A stretch of 36,639 nucleotides of DNA from Succinatimonas hippei YIT 12066 (GCF_000188195.1 NZ_GL830968.1:1-36639), one strand, 5' to 3'. Shown: positions 24,415-33,841, counted from the stretch's first letter. A program made the numbers and translations. Notes: generated from the sequence alone by a model not told the origin.

Positions 24415-24801
24415 ATGCATTTAAAGAAACTGTTAATTCTTTGCGGCGGCATCTCTTTAGCGTTATCTTCAGGTTTAACCATGGCCGATGAGTTAAAAGT
24501 AGTAGATATCAATGCTGTGAATTTGCAGGATCTGGCGGCTGACGGTTATGTACTTATAGAAAATAAGACTTTTAAACGTAGAGAGCCTAATTTGTTCCCT
24601 ACATCAGACAAAGTTAAAATAGAAAGTTTAGGTCATAAACTTAATGCAGATTTAGCTGTATTAAATACTACTTATAAATATACGGTAAAAGCTATTCGTG
24701 ACAAGAAAAGTTCAACGCATGAAGATATGTCTAACATTAAATCTTTTATAGATTATAAAGTATATGATGTGAGTGTATCTTATTATAAAAAAGTATCCTA
24801 A
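24415..24801 (+). CDS. Small secreted protein of unknown function
   Basis: 128 residues. A signal peptide is clear: basic HLKK, hydrophobic LLILCGGISLALSSGL and probable cleavage after TMA before DELK. The mature part (about 104 residues) is polar and lysine-rich, with alternating strands such as YTVKAIRDK and YKVYDVSVSYYKK, which suggests a small beta or alpha-beta domain. No cysteines remain in the mature part, so no disulfides. AAAGGAGG precedes ATG 24415 closely and is near-consensus, suggesting high expression. It is followed by a strong terminator and is probably monocistronic. I do not recognise the family; periplasmic location is the only firm inference. Confidence 0.7.
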   Translation: MHLKKLLILCGGISLALSSGLTMADELKVVDINAVNLQDLAADGYVLIENKTFKRREPNLFPTSDKVKIESLGHKLNADLAVLNTTYKYTVKAIRDKKSSTHEDMSNIKSFIDYKVYDVSVSYYKKVS

Positions 24802-24815
24802 GTTTAAGTAAAAAG

Positions 24816-24841
24816 ACAGGCACCTGACAAAAGGTGCCTGA
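24816..24841. terminator. Terminator between the secreted protein and rsmC
   Basis: CAGGCACCT-GACAAA-AGGTGCCTG forms a perfect 9-bp stem, followed by ATTATTAATTT on the plus strand. It sits between convergent genes and could serve both. Confidence 0.7.
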
Positions 24842-24844
24842 TTA

Positions 24845-25906
24845 TTAATTTGATGCTTTAAATACGCTAAAGCGTTTATTGCTTTCAATCACTGTTACTT
24901 TTTCAAAAGCCTCTTCAAGTGTCGGTCCGTAATTTAAAAAGCTATTGCCTACAAGATATAAAGCACCTCCCTTGTTAAGATGATTGGGGGCTTCTTTTAT
25001 CATTTCCAGAGTGACTTTCTCGGCTTTTTTGATACCTTCATGAAAAGGCGGGTTAGTGGCGATAACATCAAAGCCAGGCGCGTCATCAAGCATGAAAGAT
25101 GCTTTAAACTCGCAGCTTTCTTTAAGATCGTTTTCTTTGGCATTCAACTCAGCCAAAAACAAAGCTTCGGCACTTATATCACTAAAGGTGACATTTGCAC
25201 CTTTTTTAGCAAGATACAGACCGATAATGCCGCAGCCGCAGCCTAAATCAAGAGCTTTTAATCCGTTTAAATTCTGCGGAAGGTTTTTAAGCAGCAGCGA
25301 AGTTCCTTCATCGACGCGGCCTTGTGAGAACACTCCGTACTTTTGCTTTAATTGCAAATTTTCATAGCAAATATCGGGACATGCTTTTAAGGGTGAAAAG
25401 GGGGAAGCAGGTTTTACTGCAAAAAGGGTGCATTTACGTGCGGTGTCAACTTTATAAGGCTCTCCGCATTCTTTTAAAAGTCCGTCAGCACTTTTGCCGC
25501 CGCCGTCATTACTCCCGGCAATAAGGATAAGGCTCTCTTGTTCAAGTTTGGGAGCTAACGATCTTAAAATTTCAGCACTTTTTTGTTTGGCTTTACTTAA
25601 AAACAGAGTAAGACAAGAAAATTTTGTGATTTTTTCTGCAGCTAAGGTAAGGGGAGCAAAAATTACAGAGATAAAACCTACGGTGACGCTTTGATTTATT
25701 TCATGATTGAGAGTTTTGCCGAGAGCGGCGGCGCACTGGCAGGCAATTGCATAATTATCAATGATAAATACTGCGCTTTTACAACCTTTTGCAAGGTGCA
25801 GAACTTGCATGGAATCGATGTCACCTGCAAAAACGACATCTTTTCCCTGCAGCAGATCATGGTTTCTTAAATAAAGCTCGGTAAGCGGATGATTAATATT
25901 TGCCAT
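24845..25906 (-). CDS. rsmC: 16S rRNA (guanine(1207)-N2)-methyltransferase
   Basis: 353 residues, as in RsmC. The N-terminal half is a degenerate methyltransferase-like domain; the C-terminal half is catalytic, with SAM motif I ALDLGCGCGIIGLYL at about 218-232 and NPPFH at 285-289 near the active site. RsmC methylates G1207 of 16S rRNA in the assembled 30S subunit. VFSQGRVDEGTSLLL before motif I matches the family. It starts three bases after rsmA ends, so the last two genes of this operon both modify 16S rRNA. In E. coli rsmC lies elsewhere and apaGH follows rsmA. Confidence 0.92.
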   Translation of the reverse strand: MANINHPLTELYLRNHDLLQGKDVVFAGDIDSMQVLHLAKGCKSAVFIIDNYAIACQCAAALGKTLNHEINQSVTVGFISVIFAPLTLAAEKITKFSCLTLFLSKAKQKSAEILRSLAPKLEQESLILIAGSNDGGGKSADGLLKECGEPYKVDTARKCTLFAVKPASPFSPLKACPDICYENLQLKQKYGVFSQGRVDEGTSLLLKNLPQNLNGLKALDLGCGCGIIGLYLAKKGANVTFSDISAEALFLAELNAKENDLKESCEFKASFMLDDAPGFDVIATNPPFHEGIKKAEKVTLEMIKEAPNHLNKGGALYLVGNSFLNYGPTLEEAFEKVTVIESNKRFSVFKASN

Positions 25907-25909
25907 TAA

Positions 25910-26719
25910 TTATATCGTTTCCTCATTTAGCTTTTTATCACGCAAAGCTTTGGCTAAAACGACGAAAGACGCAAGATTTAAATCTTCTGCACGTAAGGTG
26001 GTATCAATATTAAGATCCTGCATTTCTTCGGTGCAAAATAACGTTGATAAGGAATTACGCAAAGTCTTTCTTCGGGTATTAAATGCGTTTAATGCAACAG
26101 TGTTGAGAAAAGGAGCTAAAGCACGTTCGTCATCAGTCAAATTCTTAGGTTTAAGTCTTACTACGGCAGAATTTACTTTAGGGCGCGGACGAAAAGCTTC
26201 CGGAGGAACATCCAAAACAGGAATTACTTCGGCATGATATTGAACCATGACGGTAAGACGACCGTAATCGCGACAATGAGGACCCGCGCATAATCTGTCA
26301 ACTACCTCTTTTTGCAGCATGAAGTGCATGTCTTTGATTCCGCGCTGTGACAACAGGTGGAAAATAATAGGAGAGGTAATGTTATAGGGAAGGTTACCGA
26401 AAACCCGCAGATCTCCGGATCCAGGCAATGCTTCGAAATTTACTTTCAAAGCGTCTGCTTCAATTAACGTAAGTCCTTTTAAAAAAGGGTCGGAACGCAG
26501 AATCGCTGCTAAATCCCTATCAAGTTCAATTGCAGTAAGGGCTTTGGCTCGTTCAAGTACAGGACGGGTCAAGGCTGCATGTCCGGGACCGATTTCAACT
26601 AAATAATCGCCTTCTTTAGGGTTAATGGCATCGACAATAGCGCCGATAATAAAATCGTCAACAAGAAAGTTTTGCCCGAAGCGTTTGCGGGCTTTAAGAT
26701 GGGGCGGTGGTAGAGCCAT
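25910..26719 (-). CDS. rsmA: 16S rRNA (adenine(1518)/(1519)-N6)-dimethyltransferase
   Basis: 269 residues. RsmA (KsgA) dimethylates two adenines in helix 45 of 16S rRNA late in 30S assembly. KARKRFGQNFLVD near the start, motif I VEIGPGHAALT at 41-51, ELDRDLA, and the catalytic NLPYNI at 109-114 are all intact, as is FRPRPKVNSAVVRL. The start overlaps the pdxA stop (TAATG), so it is translationally coupled to pdxA. Confidence 0.96.
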   Translation of the reverse strand: MALPPPHLKARKRFGQNFLVDDFIIGAIVDAINPKEGDYLVEIGPGHAALTRPVLERAKALTAIELDRDLAAILRSDPFLKGLTLIEADALKVNFEALPGSGDLRVFGNLPYNITSPIIFHLLSQRGIKDMHFMLQKEVVDRLCAGPHCRDYGRLTVMVQYHAEVIPVLDVPPEAFRPRPKVNSAVVRLKPKNLTDDERALAPFLNTVALNAFNTRRKTLRNSLSTLFCTEEMQDLNIDTTLRAEDLNLASFVVLAKALRDKKLNEETI

Positions 26720-27705
26720 TATTTTCTCCGAGCGCGAGCCATGAAAGAAGCAAGATCTACGGCAGCATAAAGCGAGCCCGGATCTGCCTTACCGGTTCCG
26801 GCAAGATCCAAAGCTGTTCCGTGATCGACAGAAGTCCTTATATAAGGTAAACCTAAGGTGGTGTTGTAGCCGTGATCGAATGCTGCGTATTTTAAAACAG
26901 GCAGTCCCTGATCGTGATACATGGTTAAAAAAGCTGCGGCATTTTTTAAATACTTAGGCTGAAAAAGAGTGTCGGCAGGGTAAGGGCCTTCAAGTTTCAT
27001 TCCCTGCTTACGCAATTCGTTTAAAACAGGAATGATGGTGGTAATTTCTTCAGTGCCGAGGTGTCCGTTTTCACCTGCATGAGGGTTTAGCCCTGCAACA
27101 TAAATTAAAGGATCTTCAAAGCCGAATTTTTCTTTAAGATCGTGATGCAAAATAGAAATAACTTCAGTAAGCGATTCTTTGGTGATGGCTTTGCTGACTT
27201 CATTTAAAGGTAAATGGGTTGTGGCCAAAGCAACGCGCAGTTCACGGCTGCCAAGGAGCATGACGACTTTTTTTACCTGAGATTTCTGCTGCAGATATTC
27301 GGTATGTCCGGTAAAGTGCAATGAGCCGGAATCCAAAACAGCTTTGGAAACCGGACCGGTTACAAGCGCCTGTGCGTTATCGGTTATGCAGAGATCGTTA
27401 GCGATATCAAGGCATTTTAAAACATAAGAAGCGTTTTTAGGATCGAGCTTTCCGGGAACTGACGGAACGGCAAGATCAACATTTAAGACGGTAAGTTCTC
27501 CTTTTGGTGATGGAGAAGGCTTGGTATCTTTATCAAAGTCTTTAAATGCAACTTTAAGATTAAGAGCGTCAAAACGTTCTTTTAGTAAAGACTTTGAACC
27601 GATAATGACGATTTGGTCATCAAAGTCTTTTTGAGCAAGATGATACATCAGCTCCGGGCCGACGCCTGCAGGCTCGCCCGGAGTAATTACAATACGATTA
27701 GCCAT
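26719..27705 (-). CDS. pdxA: 4-hydroxythreonine-4-phosphate dehydrogenase
   Basis: 328 residues. PdxA oxidises 4-phosphohydroxy-threonine with NAD in the DXP-dependent pathway to pyridoxal 5'-phosphate. ITPGEPAGVGPEL at the N-terminus, GHTEYL at 133-138, NPHAGE at 208-213 and YHDQG at 263-267 contain the metal-binding His residues. SVDHGTALDLAGTGKADPGS closes the cofactor site. It overlaps surA by eight bases at its start and rsmA by one base at its end, matching the widespread surA-pdxA-rsmA order. Confidence 0.96.
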   Translation of the reverse strand: MANRIVITPGEPAGVGPELMYHLAQKDFDDQIVIIGSKSLLKERFDALNLKVAFKDFDKDTKPSPSPKGELTVLNVDLAVPSVPGKLDPKNASYVLKCLDIANDLCITDNAQALVTGPVSKAVLDSGSLHFTGHTEYLQQKSQVKKVVMLLGSRELRVALATTHLPLNEVSKAITKESLTEVISILHHDLKEKFGFEDPLIYVAGLNPHAGENGHLGTEEITTIIPVLNELRKQGMKLEGPYPADTLFQPKYLKNAAAFLTMYHDQGLPVLKYAAFDHGYNTTLGLPYIRTSVDHGTALDLAGTGKADPGSLYAAVDLASFMARARRK

Positions 27706-29035
27706 TATTTGAAGAAGTGTTTTGTTCCTGATCGATATCGATTCCGGCGTTTAACAGAGTCGGATCGGAGACATGTATATATGCGGTATCGCGCAACTCT
27801 CTTTCCCAGGCGATTGATTCTTCTCTGAACAAGCGTTCGAAGATAAGATTACGCGCTTGATCTTCATAGGAAGCGTCTGAATCAAGATCGGTCTTAATAT
27901 CGTTTAATTTGATTAAATGATAGCCGAATGAGGAGCGGACGGGCTCACTGATTTCCCCCGGTTTTAAGCGCACCATAGCAGCGGCGAAAGCCGGATCGTA
28001 TCTGTCGGGAGTAGCGTAGCCTAAATCTCCGCCGTTAATGGCCGATCCAGGATCTTCAGAGAAGTTTTTGGCGGCGTCGGAAAAACTTATTGCACCTTTT
28101 AAAATCTCATCACGTAAGAGGTTAAGCTCTTTAACGGCTGTTTCATCGGGATAAACAATAGAGGTTGTAAGCAGAATATGGCTTGCGTCATACATCGTAA
28201 TTGTTTTGACGGCGCCGTCGGTTACGCCTACGTATTTAATAAGGTGCAGTCCGTAAGGTGAGCGAATCGGACCGATAACGGCACCGGGTTTGGATTTTAA
28301 AAGAGAAGGTAAAAAAGGAACAGGTACACGGCTTTCGGGAATATATCCGAGATCTCCGCCTTGGGCGGCAAGTGAACCTTGGGTATAAAGAGCGGCTAAA
28401 TCATTAAAGTCTGCACCTTTTCTCAGATCCGCTTTGATTTTGTCAACGGTATTTACTGCTCTTTGGACTTGAGCTGAAGTTGCGTTTGCAGCAAGAGGGA
28501 CAATAAGCTGCGACAGATGGTAGCTCGGCTCTACAGATCCTAATTGCTTAAGATTTTTAGCAAGAAGTTTTACTTCACTATCAGAGATTTTAATGCGGTT
28601 TCTTACCTGATTGCGGCGGACTTCGCCTATAATCAAATCTTCACGGAATCTTTCACGCTGCGCAGCTTCGCTAAGACCGGGGCCCATTTGATCTAAGAGC
28701 GTCTTGACGCTGACGCCGTTACGTGCGGCAAACTGTTCCAGGGCTTGATCAAGCTGCATATCATTAAGATTTAAGCCGTGAGTTCTAGCTTGCTGCAAAA
28801 TGAGACTTTTAGTGATAAGCTGCTCAAGCGCTGCTTTTCTTGCATTAACCGGACTTACCTGCTGTCCGCGGGAGGCGAAATTTGCGGCCATTTCTTTTTG
28901 CATGGCATCAAGTTCGCTGGTCAGAATAATATCGTTATTTACGACGGCAGCAGTCGTATCTAAAGTTTGAGCATTGGCGTTAAAGGCAATTCCTAAAGCA
29001 GCGGTTAACGCAAGAGCTATTCTTTTGCCGAACAT
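27698..29035 (-). CDS. surA: Periplasmic peptidyl-prolyl isomerase and chaperone SurA
   Basis: 445 residues from ATG 29035, which has AAGGA six bases upstream and a clean signal peptide MFGKRIALALTAALGIA with cleavage after NA-NA before QTLD; a longer in-frame start at 29074 would bury it. Layout: N-terminal SurA_N chaperone domain (VVNNDIILTSELDAMQ), two parvulin domains (near 176-280, with GGDLGYIPESRVP, and 290-390, with GGDLGYATPDRYDPAF), and a C-terminal helix. SurA escorts unfolded outer-membrane beta-barrels. It lies directly after lptD, whose product it helps to fold. Confidence 0.95.
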   Translation of the reverse strand: MFGKRIALALTAALGIAFNANAQTLDTTAAVVNNDIILTSELDAMQKEMAANFASRGQQVSPVNARKAALEQLITKSLILQQARTHGLNLNDMQLDQALEQFAARNGVSVKTLLDQMGPGLSEAAQRERFREDLIIGEVRRNQVRNRIKISDSEVKLLAKNLKQLGSVEPSYHLSQLIVPLAANATSAQVQRAVNTVDKIKADLRKGADFNDLAALYTQGSLAAQGGDLGYIPESRVPVPFLPSLLKSKPGAVIGPIRSPYGLHLIKYVGVTDGAVKTITMYDASHILLTTSIVYPDETAVKELNLLRDEILKGAISFSDAAKNFSEDPGSAINGGDLGYATPDRYDPAFAAAMVRLKPGEISEPVRSSFGYHLIKLNDIKTDLDSDASYEDQARNLIFERLFREESIAWERELRDTAYIHVSDPTLLNAGIDIDQEQNTSSNNG

Positions 29036-29084
29036 GTTGAATCCTTTTTTACTTTTTACTAAATATACCATCAAAATACCGTTT

Positions 29085-31673
29085 TTAACGATTAAGGTTA
29101 GTCGGATTAAACGGATCGATTAAGTACGTATCGGTACTTGCAGGATTGTCATCTCCGCTAACGTTGATAGTGGCAAATCCTTTTAACTCGATTTGAATGC
29201 CGAAGCGTTTTTCATGCTCGCGCGTCAAATCGCTCCAATCAGGAGTGTTGTAGTCTTCGTACATGAAAGTAAGGGCATAGCAGCAGTCCTCGTAGCGCAG
29301 GGCAATTTTACGATCGATATTTTCCGCCTGCTCCAGATCACGGTACATTGCCCCGATGATCTTAAAGTCAGGAGTAATCGGATAAACAAGCTGCAGACCG
29401 ATTTGTTTTAAATCGACATAACGACTGTCGAGCGTACGGTTGCCGTCTTGTGCAAATCGATAGCTTATTTGGGCTTTGAATCCGTCGCGGGTGGCATATT
29501 CACTCATTGCGTTCCAAGCGGTAACTTCATTAGTTTCATTATCGTAAGAAGCCATGGCGTGCATGGTTAAAGGTTCAATAGGACTTGCGTCAATGCTTAC
29601 TGATAAAGGCGAACTCGGGTAGCGATTTATCGGATCACTTGGATTTAGAGTGACTCTTGTCGGCACGAAACTGTAGGTTTGGCTTAAAGCCACACGGTAC
29701 ATTTCACGATCGTGCGGATCAAGAATACGGCTGGTTACGCCGACCGTAATTGCATTGGTATCGGCGATGCGGTCAATGCCGGCAAAGTGACGGAACGAGA
29801 AGTTTGAGTAATAGTCCTCAAGACGATCGGTAGTATCGTACAGACCGATGTGATCCTGATTTTTATAAGGAATATAGCGATATTGAATTTCAGGCTCAAA
29901 AGTCTGAGTATGTCTTAAGTCAAATACTTTACGTTCAAAGGTGGTTTTACCGCGCACTTCAATAAGGTATAAAGCACGGTTTACCGAGTCATCAAAAGAA
30001 GTAAAGCCTAATTGATTACGGTAGCGGCTTGGTAAATCATTAAGATCTCCTTGCTCATAATGAGTAAGGAACAGACGGCCGCCTGCGGACAATTCCGTAC
30101 CGCGGTTATTGTAAATAAGATATTTTGCCGACGGTTCCAGATGAAAACGAGAAGCTCCGAAATTATGATATTGGTTTTCATTGGGCGCGTTAAAGTAAGT
30201 AAACTCTCCGTCGGTTCTTAAAAACAGATTTCCGTAGGTGTCGTAATAAGATGCCTTAAGCTGCGGCAACATAGAGAACGGCTTAATTACTGAAGCGTAA
30301 TCAGGCAAAAGGCTTTGATATTTGCGCAGTTCAAGCGAGACATCATATTTTTCTTTATTGTAGGCACTGCGGAAAGTTTGTACTAAATGATTATCGGTGA
30401 CGTGGGCATTATCGGAGCCGATATCGGAAAGATAATCATAATCGTGAGGCTTAACGCGCTTATAGTCGATATTAAAAGTTAAATCGTTATTTAAAAAGCC
30501 TGAAAAATGTTTGATGCCGAACATCCAGCGCTGATGATTATCTCCGGCAAGATCCCAGCGTCTGTCGTTTGGCAGAAAATCAAAAGTTATTTCGCCGCGG
30601 GTTCCGGCAAACGGCATGTAGCGGAACTCATTTTGCAGCATCGCCCCGCGAAAACCCATGACGCGAGGTGTGAAAGTATAGTCATAGTTCGGCGCTATAT
30701 TAAAATAAATAGGCTGAGCATAATCAAATCCTTTTGATGAGGAATAAGACATGCTCGGGTACAAAAGACCGCTTTTGCGCTTATTTGATATCGGGAAATT
30801 AATATAAGGAGTCCAAAAAACGGGTACGCCTTTGACTCTTAATGTCGCATTGTGCGCTTCGCCGAAAGATTCTCCTTGGATAAGTTCTACATCACCGGCC
30901 GTAACTTCCCATACCTTATCGTCAGGCGGACATCCGGTAAAGGTAAATCCGTCAATATTCGCCGTTTTGTTGGCGTCATCGATTTGCAAGTGTTCAGCAG
31001 TCCCGCTTCCTACAGAGCCGTTTAGTATGTAGCCGGCATTTTGTACGGTTGTAATGTTTGATGACAGATTGGATGTTACCTGTTTTTTTGTTGAAAGAGT
31101 GTAGGTCGGGGCTTTATATAAAACATTGCCTGTGGACGTTAAAGTCGTACTGTTTTGGTCATATTCGGTCGAATCGGCGTTTAAGGTCACATCGGCCTGC
31201 GTGATTACGACGTTGCCCTTATAAAGCAGATTTTGATCGATGGTTCCTTGAAGCGTATCTGCTGTGACGTTAATCGGGGTGGTGTTGACGTCATAATCCT
31301 GAGGAACTCTATATGACGGAACTCCGTAAAAACATTCCAGATCCCGTTCTAAAATCGGCATGAAAGGTGCCGGGCGCCAGGGATTTTTTTCAAGTTTGGC
31401 AAATAAGCGTAAAGGAAAAGTGGCACTGTCGCCAAAATGGCGGTTTTGCAGGTACTTTTGTGAGCTGTTTTCCTGCATAACCATTATAGTGTCGGTAGCA
31501 AGACTGCTTGTAAGACGCAGATGTCTTTGTGCCGTGGTTTCTTTAACTTCGGTTTTTACGTTGAAACTTTCGGTATCGTCGTTTGCAAAAGAGTGGCACG
31601 GGGCATATAGCGCAAGAGCTACCGCTGCTGCGACAGCACTTAAAACGACAGATTTTCTTTTGATGCGTGCCAA
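29085..31673 (-). CDS. lptD: LPS-assembly protein LptD
   Basis: 862 residues. LptD with LptE forms the outer-membrane machine that inserts LPS into the outer leaflet. After a signal peptide (KRKSVVLSAVAAAVALALYA, cleavage after SFA) comes an OstA-type beta-jellyroll (INVTADTLQGTIDQNLLYKG, VTLNADSTEYD), then the large C-terminal barrel with alternating aromatic strands and the LptD core (GVPVFWTPYINFPISNKRKS). Two adjacent Cys (about CCYAL) and a Cys in the FTGCPPDD region suit its conserved disulfides. It starts nine bases after yacG. Its presence proves a Gram-negative envelope. Confidence 0.95.
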   Translation of the reverse strand: MARIKRKSVVLSAVAAAVALALYAPCHSFANDDTESFNVKTEVKETTAQRHLRLTSSLATDTIMVMQENSSQKYLQNRHFGDSATFPLRLFAKLEKNPWRPAPFMPILERDLECFYGVPSYRVPQDYDVNTTPINVTADTLQGTIDQNLLYKGNVVITQADVTLNADSTEYDQNSTTLTSTGNVLYKAPTYTLSTKKQVTSNLSSNITTVQNAGYILNGSVGSGTAEHLQIDDANKTANIDGFTFTGCPPDDKVWEVTAGDVELIQGESFGEAHNATLRVKGVPVFWTPYINFPISNKRKSGLLYPSMSYSSSKGFDYAQPIYFNIAPNYDYTFTPRVMGFRGAMLQNEFRYMPFAGTRGEITFDFLPNDRRWDLAGDNHQRWMFGIKHFSGFLNNDLTFNIDYKRVKPHDYDYLSDIGSDNAHVTDNHLVQTFRSAYNKEKYDVSLELRKYQSLLPDYASVIKPFSMLPQLKASYYDTYGNLFLRTDGEFTYFNAPNENQYHNFGASRFHLEPSAKYLIYNNRGTELSAGGRLFLTHYEQGDLNDLPSRYRNQLGFTSFDDSVNRALYLIEVRGKTTFERKVFDLRHTQTFEPEIQYRYIPYKNQDHIGLYDTTDRLEDYYSNFSFRHFAGIDRIADTNAITVGVTSRILDPHDREMYRVALSQTYSFVPTRVTLNPSDPINRYPSSPLSVSIDASPIEPLTMHAMASYDNETNEVTAWNAMSEYATRDGFKAQISYRFAQDGNRTLDSRYVDLKQIGLQLVYPITPDFKIIGAMYRDLEQAENIDRKIALRYEDCCYALTFMYEDYNTPDWSDLTREHEKRFGIQIELKGFATINVSGDDNPASTDTYLIDPFNPTNLNR

Positions 31674-31682
31674 GGTTAATCC

Positions 31683-32003
31683 TTAAAAAAGTTGCTTATC
31701 TTCTTTATCAAAACGTTTAGGCAAATTCGGATCGTTTAACAGATCGGCGTCTTCGTCTTCGTTAACCGTGCGTCCGGCTACGGTACGCTCTTCATTTGCC
31801 CAAGCACCTAAATCAATTAGTTTACACCGTTCGGAACAAAACGGACGGAACGGATTATCTTTTGAATAGATAATTTCTTTACCGCAGATAGGGCATTTTA
31901 CTTTTAAAGTATCGCCGTCAAAGCGGGATGTCTGTTTATGGTGTTTGACCTCTGATTCTATTTCATCAAAGGTACCGGGCGGCAGTAAATCTTTTAAGCT
32001 CAC
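31683..32003 (-). CDS. yacG: DNA gyrase inhibitor YacG with extended ends
   Basis: 106 residues. The core VKCPICGKEIIYSKDNPFRP and FCSERCKLIDLGAWANEE is characteristic; Cys 37, 40, 56 and 60 form the zinc site. YacG binds GyrB and blocks its activity in E. coli. Most YacG proteins are about 60-70 residues; here about 33 residues precede the zinc knuckle (SLKDLLPPGTFDEIESEVKH) and an acidic tail follows (EDEDADLLNDPNLP). The start overlaps the zapD stop (ATGA) by four bases, so it is translationally coupled. Confidence 0.9.
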   Translation of the reverse strand: MSLKDLLPPGTFDEIESEVKHHKQTSRFDGDTLKVKCPICGKEIIYSKDNPFRPFCSERCKLIDLGAWANEERTVAGRTVNEDEDADLLNDPNLPKRFDKEDKQLF

Positions 32004-32746
32004 AAGAGTGCTCCTTTAATGAAAGTCAATTCAAATTCGATATCGCCGCAGCGTTGTCCTTTATCATAAGGAATAAACCGGACATTGATGCTTGATTGGA
32101 AACCGCTTACTACAGGATAGGCGCGTACGGTTTTAGGATATTTTATTTCAATAAATTCGCAGTTATCTCCTGATTCCTGCATAAATCCTTTTTTGGCGAT
32201 GCGTTTTTGCGGTTCAGAGCAAAGACGCCACATTTTTAAAATGGTGGTTATCGGAGTGCGCAGAATATCAAGCTCATGAAGCCATTTGCTGATGGTCTCA
32301 AGTTTTTCGGTTTTAGGCAGATTTTGCCAAAACAAAAAAAGCGGGGTATCGAAATTATTAACTCCGCACGGAGTTAAAAAGCGCGGTTTAATGCCTTCTA
32401 AAATAAGATCGTTTTTAAGAACGGTACGCTGTCTTGAAAACTGATCGATTGTACTGCGCGCTGCGGCAAGCTGTTTGCGCAGATCTTTAATTAAAGCGGT
32501 ATTTACCTCAGGCTCCTGCTCCCATTGCTTGAATTTGCTGTCCATTCTGTCGATATCTTTTAAAATTTCGATTTTAATGGTACCGGATCCGTCAAGCATA
32601 TCCATAAAATCAATAACGCCGCGGGTAATGCACAAAATTTCTGCTTCAGAATCAAGATTCTTACAGTTTTCAATACGTTTAAATAACGTTTCGAATTTTA
32701 AATAAATACGTGATTTTGAGCTTAAGGGGAAATCATAAGTCAACAT
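32000..32746 (-). CDS. zapD: Cell division protein ZapD
   Basis: 248 residues from ATG 32746, four bases after the coaE stop; the alternative TTG at 32770 lies inside coaE, and the E. coli protein aligns with the later start. ZapD binds the FtsZ tail and bundles protofilaments at the septum. The N-terminal YDFPLSSKSRIYLKFETLFK and the helical bundle around LKDIDRMDSKFKQWE fit, as does the C-terminal beta domain starting near FLTPCGVNNFDTPLFLFW. The gene order coaE-zapD-yacG is the typical gammaproteobacterial arrangement. Confidence 0.9.
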   Translation of the reverse strand: MLTYDFPLSSKSRIYLKFETLFKRIENCKNLDSEAEILCITRGVIDFMDMLDGSGTIKIEILKDIDRMDSKFKQWEQEPEVNTALIKDLRKQLAAARSTIDQFSRQRTVLKNDLILEGIKPRFLTPCGVNNFDTPLFLFWQNLPKTEKLETISKWLHELDILRTPITTILKMWRLCSEPQKRIAKKGFMQESGDNCEFIEIKYPKTVRAYPVVSGFQSSINVRFIPYDKGQRCGDIEFELTFIKGALL

Positions 32747-32750
32747 AAAA

Positions 32751-33386
32751 TCAGTTTCTCTTTGCGGCAAGTTTTAAGTATTTTTTATGTAAGTTTAACA
32801 CGAGCTCTTTTAATTCACTAAGAGAGAGACCGTCGGTTTCTATGAGATCGTCAGCAAGTTCGCGCCTTTTTTCGCGGCTTACCTGATTCTTAAGAATTTC
32901 TAAGGCGATTTCTCGTGACGAGCCGTCCCGTTTCATAACGCGCTCAATTTGCGTTTCTTCTTTAACGTCAAGTACTAAGATACGATCGACAAAGTTTTCA
33001 AGATGATGCTCAAAAAGTAAAGGAATAACAAGAACCGTATATGCAGATGAGGCTTTATCGGCCTGTTTTTCAAGTTCTGCATGAATTGCAGGATGAATAA
33101 GAGCATTTAAGGAGGCTAAAGCTTTAGGGTCGGAAAAAACGATTTCTCTTAAACGCTTACGGTTTAAAAAACCGTCGTCAGTAAGAAGTTCTTTACCGAA
33201 AGTGTCAATAAGTTTAGGTAAGAGTTTTGATCCCGGCTCCACCACCTTACGCGCGATGATATCTGAATCAATGACGGTTATCCCCAGATCTTTGAAAACG
33301 CTTGATGCCGCAGTCTTACCGCAGGCAATGCCTCCCGTAATTCCGATACGCAAAGGATGATGTAAAAGTTTACTGTTTGCTGACAT
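32751..33386 (-). CDS. coaE: Dephospho-CoA kinase
   Basis: 211 residues. CoaE phosphorylates the 3'-OH of dephospho-CoA in the last step of coenzyme A synthesis. The P-loop IGITGGIACGKT lies at 14-25; VIDSDIIARKVVEPGS and IHPAIHAELE are the CoA-binding and lid regions. VPLLFE-type VIPLLFEHHLENFVDRILVLD is typical. The start at 33386 has only a weak SD. It opens the eight-gene minus-strand run ending in rsmC. Confidence 0.94.
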   Translation of the reverse strand: MSANSKLLHHPLRIGITGGIACGKTAASSVFKDLGITVIDSDIIARKVVEPGSKLLPKLIDTFGKELLTDDGFLNRKRLREIVFSDPKALASLNALIHPAIHAELEKQADKASSAYTVLVIPLLFEHHLENFVDRILVLDVKEETQIERVMKRDGSSREIALEILKNQVSREKRRELADDLIETDGLSLSELKELVLNLHKKYLKLAAKRN

Positions 33387-33632
33387 GGCTTATCTCGGGA
33401 GCTTTCCGTATTGATTTTTAAAGATACGCTTTTAGCGTTTGCTGACTGTTTATTATAGCCGTTTGTTGGGTTTTCATGGATAGGTTTTAAATTATTATTC
33501 GGCAGTTAATTTAAGTTGCTTGATATAAAGCGTTAAAGTTAATGTCTTGTAAATTTGTCAGAAAATTGCTGAAATTTTTGTTGACTGTTGTGTAATACAA
33601 TACTTTATGTTGTCGTGTACTGAATAAGGATT

Positions 33633-33841
33633 TTATCTAAAAAGATCAGCGGATAAAGCCCAGTCCTTCAAGGTGGAGATTATCGCGGGAAGATCCTCGT
33701 GTTTTAATCCGGTGCTTTATGCTGCTCAATATTTTGCAGGATAATAGATATCGGATCTCCTGTGCATGAGGAAGCAAATTTTAAAAGAGTATTGTCATAG
33801 TCAAGTCCTGCAGCAGAAAGTAATGGATTTATATGAGGCGT
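33633..33841 (-). pseudogene. Probable decayed gene end (minus strand)
   Basis: Two adjacent minus-strand frames read like protein. One gives PLLSAAGLDYDNTLLKFASS, continuing through CTGDPISIILQNIEQHKAPD to a stop near 33706; the other gives HEDLPAIISTLKDWALSADL and ends at TAA 33635. A one-base shift near 33700-33707 would join them. There is no start codon and a stop lies just upstream, so it would be a C-terminal remnant. I do not recognise the family. A plus-strand 35-codon frame (33766-33873) overlaps it and is an alternative reading. Confidence 0.35.
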
